Assembly (NCBI GenBank): GCA_013400115.1
Contig: VXBP01003842.1
Coordinates: 248,001 to 312,000, forward strand
Direction of reading: 5' to 3'
DNA from: Rhinopomastus cyanomelas
Taxonomy: Eukaryota; Chordata; Aves; Bucerotiformes; Rhinopomastidae
Length of the DNA: 64,000 bases
Position numbers and translations under genes: made by a program. Numbering within the stretch: the first letter of the stretch is position 1; each line of letters opens with the position of its first letter. The notes under the pieces were generated by a model that made no database searches, was not told where the DNA came from, and saw only the letters and a program-made list of their open reading frames with translations. Shown here piece by piece: positions 53,606-63,822 of the stretch.

Positions 53606-53692
53606 CCCTCCTGGACTGTTCCTGTGCGACTGGATCTAGGGGATCCTGCTGTGGTCCCTTCCCATCCCTAATGTGATTCTGTGAACTCAGCT
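53606..53692 (+). mobile_element. CR1 group A 3' end, plus strand
   Basis: TTTCACACCCTCCTGG, GTGCGACTGGATCTAGGGG, then a module missing its middle (GCTGTGGTCCCTTCCC), ending TGATTCTGTGAAC. It is fused head-on to the preceding minus-strand copy. Confidence 0.9.
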
Positions 53693-54087
53693 TTCTGGAA
53701 CCCCGCACTGGCTCCCCGGATTCCTGGAGCAGGTGCACACAGGAGTGAAGGAGAGGGGGACTGTGAAGGCCAGAAGCTTGTGGGTTGATTTTTTTAACTT
53801 CTGAACTGGGAGGATGTCACTGAGGTAATTTCAGTCAGTCAGCTTCAGCGTTCTTCCAGAGCTCGAGCGATGTCATGATTCCCCATTGTTTAACTGCTGG
53901 CACAGCCTGGGTTCTGTCTGCTTTTGTACCATGGAGACAGTCATTCCTCCTCCCATTAAACCTCTGTTGCTATCTTTAAAATTATCTCGACTCCTATTAA
54001 TTACCCCTTTTATTTTGTGCTGCAGCTCCAAACACCTGGTGTCCCCCACTCAATCCACTTCCAGTAATGAATCAGATGAGTCAGCAG
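53693..54087. other. Unique stretch
   Basis: AT-rich at 53930-54030. No feature recognised. Confidence 0.5.
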
Positions 54088-54285
54088 GGTGCCCAGGTGG
54101 CCCAAAAGGCCAGTGGCATCCTGGCTTGGATCAGCAAGTGTGGCTAGCAGGGCTAGGGATGTCATTCTCCTCCTGGGCACTGGGGAGGCCTCCCCTTGAG
54201 TGCTGGGCTCCTCACTTCAAGAAGGAGATTGAGGGGCTGGAGCAGATCCAGAGGAGCAACGAGGCTGGGGAAGGGACTGGAGGCT
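54088..54285 (+). mobile_element. CR1 group D-like ORF2 fragment
   Basis: GTGGCCCAAAAGGCCAGTGGC, GCTCCTCACTTCAAGAAGG, ATTGAGGGGCTGGAGCAGATC; the upstream part of a D-type CR1, without its own 3' end. Confidence 0.88.
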
Positions 54286-54364
54286 GGGATCCTGCTGTGG
54301 CAGGGGGATTGCACTGGATGATCCCTTCCAATCCCCAATGCTCTGTGTTTCTCTGATTCTGTGA
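54286..54364 (+). mobile_element. Group A 3' module attached to a D-like body
   Basis: At GGATCCTGCTGTGGCAGGGG the sequence changes to the A module and runs to CAATGCTCTGTG and TGATTCTGTG. The entry point is the same as at 38650. Confidence 0.87.
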
Positions 54365-55445
54365 TCGTGGTGCAGTGCTCTGTTCCCTTTGCATTTCAAA
54401 CTGAAACTGTAGGTTAATGCAGTTAAACCTTTGTTTTCAGTGTCTCTTAAGTTCTGGGCTGGGCTGTTCAATAATTCCATCTATACATCACACACATACA
54501 GGAGAGAAACAGGGTGAAACAGGCTGTTTCCTGCTACCTACCCTGCATTCCAGAAGTGTTTGTTCTGCCACTGTGCTCTCGACAAACACGTTGGCTGCGC
54601 TGAGGCTTCACACAATGGTTGTGAGAAGGTGAGAATCCAGTGCCAGCACTTCCGCTGGTGGCTGCCGGAGCCATCTGTTGCTGTGTAAGGAAGCCCCACC
54701 CTGCAGAAGGGCACAGATCGAGGGGAGAGGGGTGGTGATGATGATGATGATTCAGATAGCCTTAGCTCAGTGTTTATCCTCATTAAAGCAAAAATACCTC
54801 CATCCCTTCATCTGCGCTGGCGGCCGGTCGGCAGAAGACGGTCGACGATGACAATGGCTCAGCCTCCACCGCTCGGAACGTGCCCATGTGCCATTTTCAT
54901 AATGAAGCTCTTTGTCTGGCCCGTGGAACCGTGTGGGAATTAATCAGAGCCGGCACGAGGTGTCACCAACCTCGGAACAGAAACTTGATTAAGTGAGGAT
55001 CAGCCTCCGTCGTGAACTGCTGAGAGGTCTGGGAGAAAGTGAGGATGAATAGAGGGGACGTAATGAATTCCGAGGCTGTGAACTGCTCTCTGTTGATTAA
55101 GAAAGTGAAATCAAAGCGAATAAAAGCAGGGACAGAAATAGCACAATGTCTCAGTGAATCATCGCTTTCATCCCTGACCAGCAGGTCCCACTGACGGAGC
55201 CACGGATCTGCCACGGCCTCGGCCTCACCACCGCTGCGCTGCAGCTCCTGTCCCAGTGTTCACACAAAGGGTTCCCAGTGCAGCAGAACCAGCCATGGGC
55301 TCTGCAGGCTGCCAGGGGGCCACTGCCAGGGCTGTGGGCATCTGGGACTGGAGTAACGTGGTCCAGGAGATCGGGGGGACCAGCAGAGATGACTGCGCTG
55401 AGTGAGGTGAGCAGACAACGTCAGGACTGGAAGTCACTGGGGTCA
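54365..55445. other. Unique stretch; possible regulatory DNA
   Basis: A (TGA)6 tract lies at about 54735-54752. 54800-55200 mixes CpG with motifs such as CATTTTCATAATGAAGC and GGGAATTAATCAGAGCC. No exon recognised. Confidence 0.4.
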
Positions 55446-55735
55446 AAGAATCACAGAACATTAGGGATTGGAAGGGACCTCAAAAGATCAGCCAGTCCAA
55501 TCCCCCCAACAGAGCAGGATCCCCCACATCCAGTCGCACAGGAACAGTCCAGGTGGATTTTAAATGTCTCCAGAGAAGGAGACTCCACAACCCCCCTGGG
55601 CAGCCCCTGCCAGGGCTCTGTCACCCTCACTGGGAACAAGGTCCTTCTCACACGGATGGGGAACCTCCTCTGCTCCAGCTCACACCTGCTGCCCCTTGTC
55701 CTGTCACTGGGTGCCCCTGAGCAGAGCCTGGCTCA
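55446..55735 (-). mobile_element. CR1 group A, 5'-truncated
   Basis: AGAATCACAGAACATTAGGG, one module, GTCGCACAGGAACAGTCC, the body to GAGCAGAGCCTGGCTCACG. Confidence 0.95.
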
Positions 55736-56507
55736 CGCACAGGAAATGTCTACATCCCACGAGCAACTCCAAGCAAGGTGTGGCTGCTCTCACCTTCAGC
55801 CCAAGCCCGGAGAGCGACTTATTTCCGCAGCAGCTGAACGGAAGCTCGTCCCAACACGCTGACTGCTGAGCTGCAGCTTCTCACCCGCAATCTGTCCTCA
55901 GAATCTCATCATTAAAGGCAGTGATTAAGACAGAAATGTCACCTCACATCCACACAGCAGCGCTCATCCCGCAGCTCTTCATTAACGCTCTTTCCAAAGA
56001 TCACTCTGCGAGACTGATTTGGCTGTTATTTATCCTCTGCCCACCCAAATCAGGAGGACGAGGCAGAGCCGAGTCTTTTTAGAACCTCGTCAGATAAAAC
56101 CTTAAACTCTAGTTTCCATAGCAACACATCACGGGGCTCTCGGTCGCTCTATCAAGCCTGTTCAGAAAGTTTCCAGCCCTACTTTAGGCCAGATTTTCAA
56201 CCCCCCCCAATCAGCTCCCCCATTACCTAGTGCTCTGCCAGGCTTCTGCGCTCACGTCGGAGAGGCGGCACTGCCAGGCACGGCTGAGCCGTGAGACTCC
56301 TATGTGGAGCATCTCACACTCAGCTTGAGCATCTCCAAGGAGGAAAAGCACCAAGGAGAAGGGTAAGGTTTGGGTTTAGGGTTAGGCTCACACTGAGCTC
56401 ATCACAGCAGAAGTGATGCTCTGCAAAGTTCAAGGAGGGAGCTGGACTATAGCATCCTGGTTCCAGCAAGACACAGGCTTTTAGCTGTGGAAACCTGCAC
56501 AGCTCTA
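55736..56507. other. Unique stretch with X-box
   Basis: AT-richer at 55880-56130, with the X-box at 56112. A telomere-like GGGTTTAGGGTTAGGC occurs near 56370. No exon recognised. Confidence 0.45.
56112..56125. promoter_or_regulatory. X-box RFX site candidate
   Basis: GTTTCCATAGCAAC matches the X-box pattern GTNNCC-AT-RGYAAC in both half-sites. RFX proteins bind this motif at ciliary gene promoters and enhancers. Only the motif supports it. Confidence 0.4.
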
Positions 56508-57180
56508 TAGAATCATCAGATCATCCTGGCTGGAAAGGACCTCCAGGATCATCAAGCCCAGCCCTCATCCCAACAGCTCCCTAACCCCCAGACCATGGCC
56601 TCAAGTGGTGTGGCTACTCGGGTTTTAAACTCCTCCAGGGATGGGGACTCCAGCACCTCCCTGGGCAGCCTGTTCCAGTGCCCAACCGCTCTCTCAGCAA
56701 AGAACTTCTTCTGAAGATCCAATCTAAACCACCCCTGACCCAATTTGAGGCCATTTCCCCTTGTCATTTGGGAGAAGAGACCAGCACCGGCCTCGCTACA
56801 ACCTCCTTTCAGGTGGTTCTTGAGCGCAATAAGGTCTCCTCTCAGCCTCCTGTTCTCTAGACTAAGTAACACCAATTCCCTCAGCCTCTCTCCACAGGGC
56901 CTGTTCTCCAGACCTCTCCCCAGCCTCATTGCCCTTGTCTGCTCCAGCCCCTCAAGTCTTTCTGATCCTGTGGCAACCAAACTGGACCCAGTACTCAAGG
57001 TGCAGTCCCATGAGTGCAGAGTACAGGGGCATCATCACCTCCCTACTCCTGCTGGTTACCCCACTCTTGATCCAGGTCACAATACCATTGGCCTTCTTGG
57101 CCACCTGGGCACCCTGCCGGCTCCTGTTCAGCAACACCCCCAGATCCTTTACAACCAGGCAGCTCTCCAGCCACGTATCT
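56508..57180 (-). mobile_element. CR1 group F, long copy
   Basis: AGATCATCCTGGCTGGAAAGG, GATCATCAAGCCCAGCCC, GGCCTCAAGTGGTG, GCACCTCCCTGGGCAGCC, then ORF2 sequence to AGGCAGCTCTCCAGCC. It is older than group A. Confidence 0.94.
56552..56998 (-). pseudogene. CR1 group F ORF2 C-terminal remnant
   Basis: Open for 148 codons: [71 protein letters not shown], ending [11 protein letters not shown] plus a short extension. No catalytic domain is present. Confidence 0.85.
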
Positions 57181-57584
57181 CACCACAGTGATGATCATGG
57201 ATGATTTAAAATCATTTCACAGACCACTTTCCAGCAGACTCAGTGATGTCTGTGATGATGTTCTTTGCTCTCTACAGCTGATCTGGCAGTTTCCACTGGT
57301 GTCAGCCTGGATAACAAACCACCACGGGCTCTGCTTGGCAGTCTAAGGTGACTAATGGCACTCACCAGGCTCGACTGCCACTGCACCTCAGCTCAGAGTC
57401 GATTCTGTTGTGCATAACAAGCCCAGTAACACAAATGTTTGTCTCCATTTCCTTCCAGTTACCTTTAGTTCTTTTATGAATCCAATACAGTCAAATCACT
57501 GCTGCCAGAAGTGCATTTGCAATAGAAAACATGACAAACAACAGGAGGATTTCCTCTCAGATGGGGGTTTTTTGAATAGTGAAG
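57181..57584. other. Unique stretch
   Basis: No feature recognised. Confidence 0.5.
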
Positions 57585-58292
57585 ACTGAGCTGTTGGAGA
57601 GCAGTGATGGAGAAAGGGACCTGGGGCTCCTGGTGGCCAGCAGGGTGGCCAGGAGCCAGCAGTGTCGCCCTCTTGTGGCCAAGAAGGCCAACGGCATCCT
57701 GAGGTGGGTCAGAAGTCGGGTGGTTAGGAGATGGAGAGAGGTTCTCCTCCTCCGATACTCTGCCCTGGAGAGACCACAGCTGGAATCTTGTGTCCAGTTC
57801 TGGGCCCCTCAGTTCCAGAAGGACACAGAGCTGCTGGGGAGAGCCCAGCGCAGAGCCACAGAGATGATGGAGGGAGGGGAGCATCTCCCTGCTGAGGAGA
57901 GGCTGAGGGAGCTGGGGCTCTTGAGCTTGGAGAAGACTGAGGGGTGACCTCATGGATGTTGATCAGTGTGGGAAGGGTGGGTGTCAGGAGGATGGAGCCA
58001 GGCTCTGCTCAGGGGCACCCAGTGATAGGACAAGAGGCACTGGGTGTGAGCTGGAACAGAGGAGGTTCCACATCAGTGTGAGAAGGACCTTGTTCCCAGT
58101 GAGGGTGACAGAGCCCTGGCAGGGGCTGCTCAGGTGGGTAGGTGTGGAGTCTCCTTCCCTGGAGAGGTTTCAAATCCTCCTGGCCATGTTCCTGTGCGAC
58201 TGGATCTGGGGTATCCTGATGTGTTAGGGGGACTGGACTGGATGATCTTTCAAGGTCCTTTCCACCCTTAATATTCTGTGATTCTGTGATTC
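57585..58292 (+). mobile_element. CR1 group A, longest copy (about 710 bp)
   Basis: CTGTTGGAGAGCAGTGATGG, GTCGCCCTCTTGTGGCC, the ORF2 end, body, one module and CTGTGATTCTGTGATTCC. It starts at almost the same position as the 26309 copy. Confidence 0.96.
57591..58227 (+). pseudogene. CR1 group A ORF2 C-terminal remnant, frame-broken
   Basis: The first part reads GDRDLGLLVASR-like, then VVRRWREVLLLRYSALERPQ, QFWAPQFQKDTELL and [14 protein letters not shown], and stops at 57947. The continuation lies in another frame from about 57952: [39 protein letters not shown] and FLCDWI. The frame is lost at the EKT/EG junction. The other long group A copies break nearby. Confidence 0.85.
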
Positions 58293-58891
58293 CACTGATG
58301 CTCTAAAGCACCTCGATGACTTTGACTTGTGCTAGTAGGTCTACTTGATTCTTACTTCTCTCTTTTTTCCCATCCCCTCAGGCTTTTTCTGGTTCTGTTA
58401 AACACAACATTTTCTCTCTCACCAAACCTACAGGAGCAAAGAAATCATTATATTGAAAAATCAAGACAGAGCACTGGCTGGCCAGAAGAATTCTGGGTAG
58501 GACCAGAAATGACAAGTAAAAACCTCTGTGCACACCAGCAGCATGTGAAATGGCAGAGGAACAAGGTTGCACAAGGAACTTACCCCCGAGCACTGGAAAT
58601 CTGCAACCATTTCAGTCGTTTCTCTTTCTTCTTTTCCCTGACAGTTCCAGCTGCAGGAGAAGCTCAACGTGAGCTGACAAAGCTGGTTCCTGCATCCCTC
58701 AGCTAAAGGATGAGTGTGGTGTTAGGAGTCTAACTTGAGCCTAACCTGACTCCAGGGCTGTGACAGGAGAACTTAGACTGCTAACAAGTCATGAAAACTC
58801 AGTCCCCTACCTCTCTGAACCACAAGAAACACTTCAGAAAATCAGTGTGTGATGTCTAATGCATTTCCAATCTATTCTCTGTAGGCAAATG
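58293..58891. other. Unique AT-richer stretch, no gene recognised
   Basis: No repeat or exon recognised. Confidence 0.5.
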
Positions 58892-59150
58892 TCATAGAAT
58901 CACAGAGGAAGGCACCTCAGACATCACCTGGTGCCAAGCCCCTGCCACAGGCAGCGACACCTCCAGGTTGCCAACACACCAGGTTGCCCAGAGCCCCAGC
59001 CAACCTGGCCTTGAACACTTCCAGGGATGGAGCAGCCACAACCTCCCTGGGCAGCCTGTTCCAGGGCCTCAGCACCCTCACAGGGAGGAATTTCTTCCTC
59101 AGGGCTCATCTAAACCTGCCCTTTTTTAACTTGAAGCTATCCCTCTCATC
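58892..59150 (-). mobile_element. Old CR1 copy (group G)
   Basis: TCATAGAATCACAGAGGAAGG, CCAACCTGGCCTTGAACAC, CCCTGGGCAGCCTGTTCC, AGGAATTTCTTCCTCAGGG; antisense CR1 with many substitutions. Confidence 0.88.
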
Positions 59151-59686
59151 AGCAAAGACAGTTTGAGTTGGATTTGTGGACACTAGCATCCCTCAGGAGG
59201 ATGGTTGGGGGGAATATAAAGGGGCAGAACTAGCTAGATTCCTAAAATACACCCGATGGTCTGAGATAGTTGGACAGTTTCCTGAAGCTTTGACCTGATT
59301 TTCTTTACGTTTTCAATCATGACAGCATGCTAGGCCAGGAAAAAGGAACACTAGGCACATTATCTCACAGAGTGCTTCGATTCCCAGCTCAAACGTCCCC
59401 AGCAGCAGCAATCAACCGGAGAGAGAAGACTGGTGTAGCTCCTGCTCCTCCCAGTTACACGTTCAGCCATCACGGGGCTCTGGCTTCCCTCAGGACAAGC
59501 TTCTCTCTGGCCTTTTATATCTGTTCTGTAAGCGTAAACAACGGAAACATAATGAACCTCACAGCCTCAGAGATGTTCCAAACCCTTTCCACGCTGGAAA
59601 AATCCTGTGCAAACCCCACTGGAGAACATTCCTGTTGTGGGGTTGCTGATTCCAGCGTCGTGGAGCCTATTTCCACTGAAAACAAA
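59151..59686. other. Unique stretch, no gene recognised
   Basis: No repeat or exon recognised. Confidence 0.5.
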
Positions 59687-60256
59687 TCACAGAACATTAG
59701 GGGCTGGAAAGGACCTTGAAGATCATCCAGTCCAGTCCCCCTGCCACAGCAGGACCCCCTAGATCCAGTCGCACAGGAACATGGCCAGGTGGGTTTGAAA
59801 TAACTCCAGAGAAGGAGACTCCACACTCACCCCCATGGGCAGCCCCTTCCAGGGCTCTGGCACCCTCATGGGGATGAAGGTCCTTCTCACACTGATGTGG
59901 AACCTCCACTGTTCCAGCTCACACACATCACCCCTTGTCCTATCATTAGATGACACTGAGCAGAGCCTGGTTCCATCCTCCTGATACCCATCCTTCATAT
60001 ATTGATCAACATGCATGGGATCACCCCTCAGTCTCCTTTTCTCCCAGCTCCAGAGCCCCAGCTCCCTCAGCCTTTCCTCAGCAGGGAGATGCTCCCCTCC
60101 TTCCACTGGCCTCTCTCCAGCAGCTCTGTGTCCTTCTGGAACTGAGGGGCTCAGAGCTGGACACAACATTGCAGCTGTGGTCTCTCCAGCGCAGAGGTCA
60201 TTCCTCAGTCCCCTTCCTTCCAAGCTAAGGAGACCCAGCTCATTCAGCCCTTCAAA
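59687..60256 (-). mobile_element. CR1 group A, long copy
   Basis: CAAATCACAGAACATTAGGGG, one module, GTCGCACAGGAACATGGCC, the body to ATTGATCAACATGCATGGG, and ORF2 sequence to about 60190. The last 60 bp (CCCTTCCTTCCAAGC, GACCCAGCTCATTCAGCCC) look like a second CR1 piece. Confidence 0.94.
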
Positions 60257-60310
60257 GAGTCCCCTGGTACAAAACCAGGCAGCCAGATGAAAGGCAGATG
60301 CCTGTGCCAC
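59759..60310 (-). pseudogene. CR1 group A ORF2 C-terminal remnant
   Basis: Open for 183 codons, and CR1-like for about the last 120: [60 protein letters not shown], ending FLCDWI at the natural stop. It is the most intact group A tail in the window. Confidence 0.83.
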
Positions 60311-61019
60311 GGGAAGCGCCTGCTGCAGGAGCGCTCTGGGTTTGATTACGCTGATTGCGATGACTCGAAGCAGCGTGTCTCAGAACAACAATAAAGTGTG
60401 CTGTAGACAGACCTACTGCAAACCTCGAGTGCTGGGTACAAGAGCTCTCCAGAGACCCACTCCAGTCCTGAACTCAATGAAGCAGTTAAACACGTTTATA
60501 GGAAGGATATAGTAGCTGTCCTTAAAGTTAAGTTCACCCTTAAAACAGCTGAACAGGAAACCGCACGGGGAGAAGCAGCTTTGTGAGAGACCCTTAAAAT
60601 TTATGGTGAACTGGGAAAAGCACAGGAACATAAAACACAGTCGGGCACCAAGTGGTCACGGAGAAGCCCTGCGGGAAGCCGGCAGCATGTTAGGAGCTTC
60701 GGAGAGTGTGTGTGGAGCCGAGCTTCCACGGAAAATTTAGCGCAGGATGAGCAGCTCCAAGCGGGATTCAGAAGCTAAAAATACTGTAAGAAGTTGCTGG
60801 ATGTGGAAAGAATGAAGGAGGGTTCTGGGAACAGCCATAATCATTATGGACTGCAGCTTTGTTCTGTGAAAAGGGTTTAAAAGAGGCTGGCGGGGCTCAA
60901 CTCGACTTCAGAGCAGACTGGGAGCAGCTGTGGTTAATGTCGTGCTGACATCTAATGGCAGAGCTGCACAGTACTCGTGGCTTCTACTCGAGGCAAAAAG
61001 TCATGTGTGTCCTGGGCTG
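60257..61019. other. Unique stretch, no gene recognised
   Basis: AT-richer at 60470-60640 and 60730-60860. No repeat or exon recognised. Confidence 0.5.
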
Positions 61020-61595
61020 CAGCTAAGGAAGCCCTGACAGTCGGGTCAAGGGAGGGGATTGACCTCTCACCTCTGCTCTGCACCGGTGAGACCCCACCTG
61101 GAGTCCTGGGTCCAGTTCTGGAGTCCTCAGCACAGAGCTCCTGGAAGGTGTCCAGAGGGGAGCAACACAAATGATTAGAGGGCTGGAGCACCTCCCCTAT
61201 GAGGACAGGCTGGGCAAGTTGGGATTCTTCAGCCTGGAGAAGAGGAGGCTCCCAGATGACCTTCAAGCAGCTTTTGAGTCTCTGAAGGGGGCTACAAGAA
61301 AGCTGGGGAGGGCTTTTGACACAGGTGGTAGTGAGAGGACAAGGAGAAAGGATTGCAGACTTAAAGAGGGGGGAGTGAGGTTGGATTAAAATTGTACTAA
61401 CGGGAAGTTTAGGTTGGAGAGTAGGAAAACCTTCTCCCTGGAAAAGGTCCTCAGGCCTTGGAACAGGCTGCACAGGGAGGGGGTTGAATTGCCATCCCTG
61501 GCCACGTTTCACCATTGTGGAGATCTGTAGCTCTGGGATAGGCTTTAGGGGTGGGTTGGGACAGCTGAGGTAATGGCTGAGCTCGCTGAAGGGAA
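61020..61595 (+). mobile_element. CR1 group E, longer copy
   Basis: GCTAAGGAAGCCCTGACAGTC, GAGACCCCACCTGGAGTCC, GAGGGCTGGAGCACCTCCCC, CTTCAAGCAGCTTTTGAG, GGAACAGGCTGCACAGGGAG, then a degraded 3' part. The ORF2 remnant is disrupted after the GRAFDTGG region. Confidence 0.93.
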
Positions 61596-61599
61596 GGGC

Positions 61600-61738
61600 T
61601 TCAGGAGATCATCAAGTCCAACTCCCCTGCCAAAGCAGGACAGCTTAAAGCACAATACTGGGGCTCGTCTGGGATATGAACCTGGGACCTCTCTTAAAGG
61701 CCATCTCCAACCCAAATTATTCTGTGGTTCTGTGGCAG
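61600..61738. mobile_element. Two short CR1 ends in opposite orientation
   Basis: 61600-61645 is minus strand (GAGATCATCAAGTCCAACTC). 61688-61738 is plus strand (AAAGGCCATCTCCAACCC, then ATTCTGTGGTTCTGTG). Confidence 0.7.
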
Positions 61739-62185
61739 TGTAAGTTGGTTCACACAGCTGCAGGGAGAGGGGATTTGGATTTACCTGACTGATTAATGTC
61801 CTAGAAATTCCCTGTGTGAGTGGATTAACAGCAGATGGCAGCAGGGACCTGCAGCAGAGAAGGATCTGGCCCAAGGCAGCCCTGGGTGGTGTTTGCAGAT
61901 GTTCTTCTCCATCACCCCATGGTGCCCGACCTAAAACTCTGGTACTTCATGGAAAGCAAAGTTCAGGCTACTTCTGAGAAGAAGTCTAACCACAGAATAG
62001 TATCAACACTTCACATAAACCCTGGGTGCTAGTCTAACCCTGCGTTTAGGTCAGAGGTCGTGATGTTTTCCTAGGGAAAAGGGCAGTTCCCCACAGCCAG
62101 CAGAGCAGTGCAGGGTGATAAATAGGAGCCTGTGCAAGCCTCAACCTGCCCATTAATTACCATTAATTATGTGTAAAGAATAAGA
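61739..62185. other. Unique stretch
   Basis: No feature recognised. Confidence 0.5.
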
Positions 62186-62260
62186 TGTCCCTGCCTCTGC
62201 AGGGGTCTTGGAATGAGATGATCTTTAAGGCCCTTCCAACCCTGGCCACTCTATGATTCT
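62186..62260 (+). mobile_element. Old CR1 3' fragment
   Basis: GCAGGGGTCTTGGAATGAGATG, TTTAAGGCCCTTCCAACCC, CTATGATTCTAATAACC. Confidence 0.78.
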
Positions 62261-62518
62261 AATAACCATAAATCATCTGCAGCCCTAATCCAGCCTCCAT
62301 GGAATTCATCCTTGGGGCTTTTTCCACCTTTATCATGTGTGGTGATGTTCCTACACAGACCTTACAGAGAGGCAGCCGAGAAACCACGACTGTGGTGTCT
62401 TCAGAAGGGGTGAAGGCTCCAAACTCTCCATCCATGTCCTGGAGCAGCTCAGAAAGAGAGGCAGCAGCACCTGAAATGGGAATGTTTGGAAATATGTGAA
62501 AAGCTCTGTCTTTCATTT
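62261..62518. other. Unique stretch
   Basis: No feature recognised; it leads into the 32-bp minisatellite. Confidence 0.5.
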
Positions 62519-62878
62519 TGGGACTTCAGAATTGACTTAATTCCTACTGTAGGGCTTCAAGATTGGCTAAATTTCTACTTGTAGGGCTTTGGGATTGACT
62601 TAACTCATATTGTAGGGCTTCAGGATTGACTCAATTTCTATTGTAGGGCTTTGGGCTTGACTTAATTCCTATTGTAGGGCTTCAAGTTTGACTTAATCCC
62701 TATTGTAGGGTTTCAGGATTGACTTAATTCCTATTGAGGGCTTCAGGAATGACTTAATTTCCCTTGTAGGGCTTTGGGATTGACTTAATTTCCGTTGTAG
62801 GGCTACAGGATTGTTTTATGTCTCATTTGTGGGACTCCAGGGTTGTCTGAATTCCCACTGTGGGGCCTCAGGACGGTC
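62519..62878 (+). repeat. Minisatellite, about 32-bp unit, about 11 copies
   Basis: Unit core GGGCTTCAGGATTGACTTAA then TTCCTATTGTAG. Units alternate partly between GGGCTTCAGG and GGGCTTTGGG starts. The last three units are the most diverged (TTGTTTTATGTCTC, GGTTGTCTGAATTCCC). The final 163 bp also appear at 63823. Confidence 0.94.
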
Positions 62879-63176
62879 ATCAGGCTCCCAGTTTGGACAC
62901 TAAGTGCAGCTGGACTGCGCAGACTGCTGCAAGTTCCACCTGCTCACGGGTGAACCCGCCGAGCGCTCGTTGTTTCCCGCGGGACCCCCTGGGCCGGACG
63001 GCGGGGCACACCTAGGGGGGTCCCCCCAGCAGCCTCCCACCCGCTGCATGGGTCCCCGCAGCCGCTATCCCCGCACTGAGCCAAAGCCCCCCCAGTCCAT
63101 CAGGAGCCCCTGGGCGGGGAGGACCCGCGCCGCGCGCACCCGCGGGGCCCCTCCCTGGTGCTGCGGGAGGGGCGGG
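62879..63176. other. GC- and CpG-rich stretch bordering a gap
   Basis: Extremely GC-rich (CCGCGCCGCGCGCACCCGCG) up to the N run. With 63406-63545 it forms a CpG-island candidate that the assembly could not close. Open frames crossing the gap cannot be trusted. Confidence 0.55.
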
Positions 63177-63405
63177 NNNNNNNNNNNNNNNNNNNNNNNN
63201 NNNNNNNNNNNNNNNNNNNNNNNNNNNNNNNNNNNNNNNNNNNNNNNNNNNNNNNNNNNNNNNNNNNNNNNNNNNNNNNNNNNNNNNNNNNNNNNNNNNN
63301 NNNNNNNNNNNNNNNNNNNNNNNNNNNNNNNNNNNNNNNNNNNNNNNNNNNNNNNNNNNNNNNNNNNNNNNNNNNNNNNNNNNNNNNNNNNNNNNNNNNN
63401 NNNNN
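63177..63405. other. Assembly gap, 229 N
   Basis: An unbroken N run within GC-rich sequence; the true length is unknown. Confidence 0.99.
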
Positions 63406-63659
63406 GCGGCGTGCCCCAGGCAGCCCCACTTCCCCCAGCACCCCACGACCCCCTCCCCGGCCAGCTCCGGTCCCGATGCGGGTCCCGGGTCCCCCCCATC
63501 CACCCACCCCGGTTCTTCCTGGGCAGCGATCATCGCTGCGAGCTGCCCCGTTGCACAACTTGACGGGTTCGTGCCTTGGTTTTCCCGTAACTGGGATTGC
63601 TAACAGGAAAGCCAAGCGGCTGACTGGGACCAGTGTGAACCCCGGGCACTGCCCCAGCG
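63406..63659. other. GC-rich right flank of the gap
   Basis: CpG density falls after about 63550. No exon recognised. Confidence 0.5.
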
Positions 63660-63740
63660 TCTCACAGAACATGGGGGATTGGAAGGGACCTCGAAAGATC
63701 ATCCAGTCCAGTCCCCCTGCCACAGCAGGATCCCCTAGAT
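63660..63740 (-). mobile_element. CR1 group A 3' module only
   Basis: CTCACAGAACATGGGGGATTG to CAGGATCCCCTAGATC; one module and no body. Confidence 0.92.
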
Positions 63741-63821
63741 CAGAACAAGTCAGTCCCCAGTCAGTTTGGGGGCTGGTGGTTTCACCTCTGCTGGGTGAGA
63801 GCTGGAAATGATAAAAATCAG

Positions 63822-63822
63822 N
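63822..63822. other. Single N, probable contig join
   Basis: It lies immediately before sequence already seen at 62716, so the two sides are most likely overlapping contigs that were not merged. Confidence 0.8.

Noticed and set aside
62904..63563. Open frames of about 200 codons crossing the N gap on both strands
   Set aside because: About 76 codons are N. The apparent length depends on unknown sequence and an arbitrary gap size.
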